Below, one piece after another: positions 57,751 to 64,000 of a DNA stretch of 64,000 bases. The stretch covers positions 9,527,643 to 9,591,642 of the forward strand of contig JADWOT020000010.1 in the NCBI GenBank assembly GCA_036345935.2, written 5' to 3'. A program made the position numbers and the translations under genes. The stretch's first letter is position 1, and every line of letters starts with the position of its first letter. Under the pieces are notes generated by a model. The model did not search any database. It was not told where the DNA came from and saw nothing but the letters and a program-made list of their open reading frames with translations. Source of the DNA: Taenia hydatigena. Lineage: Eukaryota; Platyhelminthes; Cestoda; Cyclophyllidea; Taeniidae.

Positions 57751-60700
57751 ATGTCAGAACTCGAGCTTCTTAGGATGCAAGCGAATAAGAAAACGGACGA
57801 AGTATATCTCCTTTTAACTCTTCACAAACATTTTAGTCCCTAGAGAGTACACGAAGAATGGTTACGATGGCTGAGGAGGTAACAGCGATATCTGCGACTT
57901 AGTTTAAACTATGCTTATCAATAGTATTTCTTCGTATTTAGCATAGGTGTGATCCACAAGTACCACTACTGCTCTTTCGTGCTTTGTGCTCACATTATTT
58001 CATCTTGCAAAGTCATGTATATGTTACCATTTGATCTCTCTTCACCCCTTCGATAGTTTGTGATTGTTATGGCCGTTTATCGTTTTCGTTTCTCACTTGT
58101 CAGTTTGAAATAAGTTTACATCACTTCCTGAACCAGATTCGGGGGCTCTTTATCTTTGAAATCACTCAAAATTCTTTGCATATGTCATCCTCTATCCCTT
58201 GGTTCATTTATTTGCAAACTTAATGTGTCTTCTCATATATCATCCTTAAGAGCCACCAAATGGGCGCAGCTGCGATGGAACAGCTCTACCACCAAGGGGG
58301 TAAGACATCTTAAAACCGGTACACGTTCTCTTTCCTCACTTAAAAATGATATGACCTGTCACACGCAGTGATCCTACTATGGTTCTCTTTCCTTGAGTAA
58401 ACAAGTAATGGCCCTGCGGATCACATGGCATTTTCTTATGCTCTGATCTCGTGCGCATTTACTGTTACGCCCACGTAAAACCCTGTCAACGTCATTCTTT
58501 CTTTATCTGAAGCAGTGACTGCCCCGTTCTCTAATGAGGAGGTTAGAAAGTGGGGTGTTTATTAACTGAATGGGCAAAATGAAGATATCCGGGTCATCAT
58601 TTCTAGTTTGCTTGGCATTTTTTGTGTCATCATTGTGCGTATCGCTTGGGTCCAACGCTTATTTTCCCATTTTCCATAACATCATTTTCTGTGTTCATTT
58701 AGGTACTGATCGAGTTCCGTTATGCCTCCCTGATAGATTTCAGGCCTTAACTTAAGGCTATGAAAGCATTTTCGTGTTTAGCTATGCCATTTTGGTAGAT
58801 TAGTTTAGGTCTATTGCTAATTTTTCATTAATAGATTAAGTGAGCTTTTTTCTTTACTGTCCACATCACTTCTAATTTGGTACAACTACTTGTTCCTCCT
58901 TTGTCTTGTTAGCTAATCAATTGAAACGCTTTTTGCGATTAGTAAGAGGGAACTGTTTAAGGAGAAGTTGATTGCACCATTACGCCTACATTTGCCAATT
59001 GATAAAAAAAGATGTCCTTTTATCGTCGCATTCACTCTCAGCTTACTCTTACGCCTTCTTTTTACATTAATTGAAACTATGAGTGTCTTACCTCCTAATG
59101 GGAGCTCATTTATCCATGAAAGTGTTGACCGCATCGCTTTGGTTTTAGACACTTTCCTAATCATTAAATGGGATAAGAAACAAAAAAAGAAGTTACTCAT
59201 GGTTCAACTTCTCAATAACTTTTTCCGTCAAATGACATAATAATGTTTGTCTCTGACTTTATATTTTCAATCGCCCACTCCTTTATACGTGACAGAATGT
59301 TTGGTATAAAGTCATTCGTTTGGAGTGTTTAGGTTACTTTGACCGTATTCTTTGCCAAATCTATTAAACCCAAATAACCTCTTACATGAGCCCTATGGCA
59401 TGCGATTCAGTGATTTACTCTTGCTACACTTTGATTCCCACGACTTGACTCAGTTGTCTACGATTGCTCCAGCGTTGACCTCTGTATGTGTTCCAATTCT
59501 GGTGGCGTTCCTATAAACCAAGTCAACACGCTTTGACTTTACTGTGATCTGAGCAGCTTAGGCGAGTAAAAAACCCACACTCCACACAGTAATGATACAG
59601 TCAAATAGATTGGCTTGACTTTGTGCTGACTTAGGACGCCAGATTAGCCGGTTCTGTGTGTGTGTGTGTGTGAAAAAAAGTACACAGGTCACGCCCGCAT
59701 AAATGGCCTTATTGTCATCGGCATTGTCGTCTTTCTTTTTCACCTAGCAACCTGTTTTTACGCCTCCGAATGTATTCTTTTGTTACCACATAGAACAATT
59801 GGATCGCGTCAATGACCAGATGAACGTCATTCATGAGGACATCAAAAGCACCGAGAAGAATTTGGACAACTTGGAGAAGTGCTGCGGCATTTTCACATTG
59901 CCATGGAAAAGGTGATTGCATTTTTTTTTACCAACAACCCACTTGTCAACTCCCGATATTTGAGGTCTTGAAACATGACTGAAGCCGAACTGGCCTTGTG
60001 TAAACTAATGAAGCACTCATGTTGTAGAGTCAAGCGTCCTGGTAATGACAAGCACTTCAAGGCACGTGAATACACGGCACCGACAACTGAACAGCCCTCT
60101 AAGTTGAATTTTGGCAAAAAGGCGCCTGTTGGTGGCGATCTCTCTCGTCCCGATGGTCCTTTCATCCAGCGGTGCGTATTTGCCTCCTTTTCTTTATGCA
60201 TTAGAGCTGCTTATTTACGCTTTGAATACACCTCGAAGGTCATTTGACACCCTTTGACAAGTCACAAAACCTAAGGCAGGAGGTGATCATAATGACGTGT
60301 GCTTGTGTAAGTCTCTTGATTGGCAAGACACGAGCTTGTCAATTCTCCTTCGTAAGGGTTAACTTTTTGAAGCGAAAACCTTGCGCGCTCTCTGCCCCAC
60401 TTCTGTTTACCGACCGTATGCTCCATTTCGTGTGCAGTCATATGATCGGCATCCAATGTCACACAGCTAGCAATCACCGCTTGGAGGAGTGTCGGTGGCT
60501 GCGGAATGTATAAATGCTGTAGTTTTTTCCCCTTCCTGTCTCAAAGTGTGCTCTAAGGTCACAAAGTGTTCCATTTTTTTCAGACAAATTCACAGCAATG
60601 TGTGTTCCCTTCATTGTATACCTCACACTAGGGTTCAACCGACATTTAATGCTATGAGGGATTGGAAATGGAAAGGGAATAAGGGAAGAGGACTCTGGAG

Positions 60701-61580
60701 AGTAACTTTTCGGTAGAATGCAGTCGACAAATCCCCCTCAGTTTTAACTATTTTGTTACAGTACTTCGTTCAAATTCGGTCAAACACATTGAATTTGCAG
60801 TTTGGTGACTCTCAAACCTATAAATCGGAGAAGGATCAAGTGATTTCCCCTCTAAGGCTGGGAGTGAATTGTCGCATGTTCCTAAATCCGAAGGAAGTGA
60901 TTTTTGAGGTTTGACTACTTCCTGAATAGGCTACTCACCTCCCTACGTATCCATCATCCCACCTTCCTACCTTATTACTCGAAGTTTGAGGCATTTGTCG
61001 CGTCTAACTGGACTCGAATTTACCAAAGAATTGCCTAGAAATCTGCGATATAGTCCTCCTCGCTTTCAAATTCAGCATCCTGGATGACGACCGGGAGACA
61101 GAGATGGAGCAGAATTTGCAGCACGTCTCGGGCATCGTCGGTGAACTGCGCACTATGGCGGTGGATATGAATCAGGAGATCGCAATCCACAACAAAAAAT
61201 TGGATGACATTGCCGCTAAGGTTAGTGGCTTGAGCTCTTCTACTTAAAAAGATTTCAGTAGACAACACGCTCTGTGTCATTTCGGAAATGCTGTAGGATA
61301 GCCTTGGCATGACACTTTCTTTCCATGACTACTTTGGCTTTTTTTCTCTCTAGACTGACGACAACCAGTTGAGATTAAACGCAGCGCACGGTCAAGCCAC
61401 TAGAATCGTTGGGTAAGTAGTTTCCTATGAGTAATTTCCCAACTTTACCTTGATTTTCGGATCATTAAATGCAACTTGTTTTTACCCAGGAAACCCTCTA
61501 AGCCCTCCTCCAGCCCGATCATCCCCCAACCCGGCCTTGGCATGGTGGCAAAACAGATGGCCAACCAGGCTATGAAGTGA
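57751..61580 (+). CDS. SNAP25: Divergent SNAP-25-like Qbc-SNARE (8 exons, 232 aa)
   Basis: Exons are 57751-57801, 57837-57878, 58251-58299, 59794-59911, 60028-60171, 61076-61220, 61354-61412 and 61490-61580. All junctions are GT-AG and the phases agree. The product has two SNARE helices joined by a linker. Helix 1 (about 2-70) contains SLESTRRM and the zero-layer Gln46 (HQGE), but its middle (SHQMGAAAMEQLY) departs strongly from the usual form. The linker has only two cysteines (Cys77-Cys78, KCCGIF), probable palmitoylation sites, where SNAP-25 has four or five. Helix 2 (about 137-203) includes EMEQNLQHVSGIVGELRTMA; its zero-layer position is His173 in place of the conserved Gln. The last 29 residues form a Pro/Ser-rich tail ending VAKQMANQAMK. 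It would pair with syntaxin and an R-SNARE in vesicle fusion. It could be a flatworm paralogue rather than the main neuronal SNAP-25. Confidence 0.88.
57802..57836 (+). other. 35-nt mini-intron of the SNAP-25-like gene
   Basis: The intron runs from gtatatctcc to the acceptor cattttag and separates residues 17 and 18 in phase 0. Removing it joins KKTDE to SLESTRRM, exactly as in the SNAP-25 family (LADE-SLESTRRM). Very short introns near the 5' end of genes are a known trait of parasitic flatworms. Confidence 0.85.
59655..59672. repeat. (GT)n microsatellite in an intron
   Basis: A run of about nine GT units followed by A8 lies inside intron 3 of the SNAP-25-like gene, roughly 120 bases before exon 4. 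Confidence 0.9.
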
Positions 61581-61705
61581 ATTGCGTGGCCGACACCTAA
61601 AAGTGCACAGATTGCTCTGTTTTTTTGCATAAAACAATCCGTCCTTCTTCACCTGCCTGGTTCTTGATTAACTTTGTGATAACTTTATGCTTGTCTTTCG
61701 ATAAC

Positions 61706-61711
61706 AATAAA
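61706..61711 (+). terminator. Polyadenylation signal of the SNAP-25-like gene
   Basis: A canonical AATAAA lies 126 bases after the stop codon and 82 bases before the next gene's ATG. It is the only such signal in the interval, so cleavage probably occurs between about 61720 and 61740. Confidence 0.7.
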
Positions 61712-61781
61712 TGTCTTTCTGCACCGCACTAGTTCTTTATGCCTATTTGTGAGGTGAAGAGGCCATTAACTCATGCTACAT

Positions 61782-61787
61782 TTGCAG
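61782..61787 (+). promoter_or_regulatory. Splice acceptor 5 nt before the golgin-84 ATG
   Basis: The sequence tttgcag|gctcaATGG gives an acceptor five bases before the start codon. Because the polyadenylation signal of the upstream gene is only about 75 bases away, there is no room for a normal promoter plus an upstream exon unless that exon lies inside the preceding gene. A spliced-leader trans-splicing site is the simpler reading, but this is inference. Confidence 0.5.
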
Positions 61788-61792
61788 GCTCA

Positions 61793-62771
61793 ATGGCTTC
61801 GTGGATGACCGACTGGGCTGAGAAAGGAGGTAGCCTTTTGAACTCCCTGGATAATCATGTGGCCAGCTTTCTCCAGCCTGCTAATTCGGCGATTGTACCT
61901 CCTCCAGTTATCCCTCGGAGGGAGCAAACACCTCCAAGGCTCGTTGAAAATGTGAAACCTGGTGTCGCTTCACCAGTAACATCGTATGTGCCCTGTTCCG
62001 ATTCTTATTTCTGCCATGGTTTGATGATACCAGCTTTGATGTGTGTATCGCTGTTGGATACATTAGACTTTCATTGGTTGCTGCGCAGTATGCTGGATTT
62101 GTTATGATCCTAGCTTTGGCATGTCGGTTCGGGTGCAATTTCGCTGTGAATACAAAGAAGAGCTGAGAGACATGCTAATATTTTCTCCTAGTCACTCCTT
62201 ATGATTCCGTTTTTTGCTCACTTTACTGGCGGTCACTACGCAGGACTCGGTTGGTCCAATTGCGAAAAGTCGAGTTCTGTTATTCATCCTGCCCTGAGCA
62301 GGAAAGCGAAGAGGCAGTAGAGTATTTGCCTATTTAATTATCAAACGCTAATGTTGCTAGTATGGCAAGTAAATCGTGCGAAACTGAGACCCTTAGAGTT
62401 TTTATTTCAATCACAATTTCAGAGTGGGGCAAATCTGATACCGTGCGATTATTTTCACTATGTTCGATAGTGAAGGAACTGCATCCACTCATTGCGCCGT
62501 CGATACCATAGACGCCCAACTGTTTGAGTTCCTCAACAATCCCGCCCCAATGGAACAGGCTATCACTACGCTAAAGGCGCCACCTCCCGCTGCACCGCCA
62601 CAACAGCCACTGCAACCGCAATCGCAGGAGTCGGTACCGAATATTTCTACAGATTTGGCAACGGAGAACCGTTTGTTGCATCAGGAGGTCGCCTCATTGA
62701 ACCAGGAGATTGCAGAACTGGTGAAACGCAATAAACGTGCTGAAAGCGAGACGCAACAGCGAAATAAGGAG
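61793..62771 (+). CDS. GOLGA5: Golgin-84, 5' part (first two coding exons)
   Basis: Exons 61793-61983 and 62471-62771 join in phase 2 (acatc|gtatgt and gatag|tgaagg) to give 164 residues, and the frame ends at the donor gag|gtcagc in phase 0. The N-terminus MASWMTDWAEKGGSLLNSLD matches the golgin-84 start (MSW..DLA.KAE.LLN.VD). A Pro/Gln-rich stretch follows, then the DAQLFEFLNN motif of the family and the beginning of the coiled coil (LATENRLLHQEVASLNQEIA). Golgin-84 is a C-terminally anchored Golgi membrane protein that tethers COPI vesicles and keeps the stack in order. The rest of the coiled coil and the membrane anchor lie beyond the window; I found no further exon before 64000. Confidence 0.8.
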
Positions 62772-64000
62772 GTCAGCTTCACTTCTTTAGTTGCTGCAAC
62801 ATATTTGTGTTATCATTAGAGGGGTTTAGAGGTAAGTGAATCACCAACAGTATTTCGGTACTGGTTCGATATTCATGTTCCTTTTCTTGGTGTGAATGGT
62901 GCGTATTGTAAAAAAATCTTCAGCTAAATGACGTCCCCGTTTTTGATTGGTTCGATTGGGATTGACCAATCAAATCTAAGAAGGGCCTGGCAATAGGTGG
63001 ACTGCATCCTTTTGAGATTAGTTTAAGTTAAATGGGCAAGTCATAAAATTTCATTTGTTCATTCTGTAAAGGAAAATCAAATCCGTATGAAATGCGCCAA
63101 AAAAATTGTGGGATTTTTCACTTGCACTTTTCACTGACTCCCAAAGAGGCCTCCATATTAAATAGACATTCAGAGTTTTTCCCTTTCGGTTATCCGCATT
63201 CTAAACTTTCTGAAGGCGACAGATCTTGCATACATTTCATATGCGCTTTACAGATCTCGGAGAAGGCATTCTTTAAACCAGGAATCCAACTTATATTTGG
63301 CTTGATTTGGGTTGGCAAATGGCGAAGCTGCATTGGTTGGATTGGTGGATTTTTCCTCCAATTAAATTAAGGAAAACTCCATTATTCTCATAAGGCTTGT
63401 TATTCGGAGCGTGGTTTAGATTGTTTCGCTTCGCGATTAATAGTGCTTTATGAAACTGTGCATTAATGAAGTATTGCGATGCGTCGCAAACAAGTAGGAT
63501 GAGGTTGGCTCTAAGGGAGGAAAATTGTATTTGATTTATTTGATCCGAATTGGTGAGTTTTAGGCTGCACTACTTTGGTTCTTGAGTCTTTTTTATGAAG
63601 GAATTCAATGGGTACTTCGATAAATTGTATAATTGTGTTTGCGTGAAGAAGATGACCGAATTTTAAGGGGTGTGGATATTTATGTCCTCCTCCATCTGAG
63701 TTTACCTGGTGCCCTCAAAGCAACTTCGGCTTGGAAAACTCATTAGGATGTCTAAACCATCTCATGCTGGTCTGCTTTACTGCTTCGTGGGTAGAATATA
63801 GGCATTCTTTCGCTGCTGTAATGTTCGCCTCGTATCTAGCGTAAAACGGGGCACCCACGTTTTGCCACATGAAGTATTTCAGTCTAAGATGCCTCGATCT
63901 CTTTGGTTAAACAGCCTCTTGACCCAAGGTGGTTCTCGACCTGTTTTTTGACCTAAAACGGAAATCGCCGATCTTCCCATGTGTCTGTGGTCAACGCTTT
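62772..64000 (+). other. Probable intron of golgin-84
   Basis: No coiled-coil coding segment with splice sites was found, although a short exon could be missed. ORFs such as 63092-63370 do not continue the golgin-84 pattern. Confidence 0.45.

Overview
The window is eukaryotic nuclear DNA, most likely from a parasitic flatworm and probably a tapeworm. The evidence is spliceosomal GT-AG introns, neurosecretory animal genes (a PC2-type prohormone convertase and a SNAP-25-like SNARE), a 35-nt mini-intron near a 5' end, and a very tight gene-to-gene interval with a splice acceptor just before an ATG. The genus cannot be read from the sequence. No prokaryotic operon, CRISPR array or intact transposon was seen.

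Positions 1 to about 47,190 are a mosaic of segmental duplications. The unit is a roughly 4-6 kb duplicon carrying one single-exon gene for a protein of about 325 aa with an F-box-like N-terminus and no further domain I recognise. Two copies are open from end to end (18166-19152 and 45594-46565, both +). The others are broken: one frameshift (5067-6061), one nonsense codon (39851-38853, -), truncations (26446-25688 -, 38149-38715 +, 28540-29104 +, 22482-22600 +, 35831-35390 -), and older divergent relatives (13293-13973, 34861-35397, about 24930-25324, about 27590-27720). Four copies share an intact 44-codon upstream ORF that ends exactly 58 nt before the main ATG. Two duplicons lie head to head around 42.65 kb and two lie tail to tail around 38.7 kb. 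Other duplicated blocks (7.04-8.89, 11.2-12.7, 10.69-11.15, 36.33-36.89 kb) fill the space between them. Long stretches (20.6-22.2, 22.6-24.9, 30.7-34.9 kb) hold nothing I can support.

From about 50 kb the window changes character to ordinary, conserved, intron-containing genes, all on +. They are a type II membrane glycosyltransferase of family GT14 (50181-52778, 2 exons), a proprotein convertase of the PC2 type (54202-56803, 3 exons), a divergent SNAP-25-like Qbc-SNARE (57751-61580, 8 exons) and the 5' end of golgin-84 (61793 onward, leaving the window). I reconstructed the exon junctions by hand; reading phases match across every intron. All four products belong to the secretory pathway: Golgi glycosylation, prohormone processing, vesicle fusion and Golgi tethering. 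I see no evidence that they are co-regulated, except that the SNAP-25-like and golgin-84 genes are only 212 bp apart from stop to start.

The most interesting points are the F-box-like family with its fixed-spacing upstream ORF and its near-neutral divergence, the recombination junctions between copies, and the SNAP-25-like protein with His instead of Gln at the central layer of its second SNARE helix.
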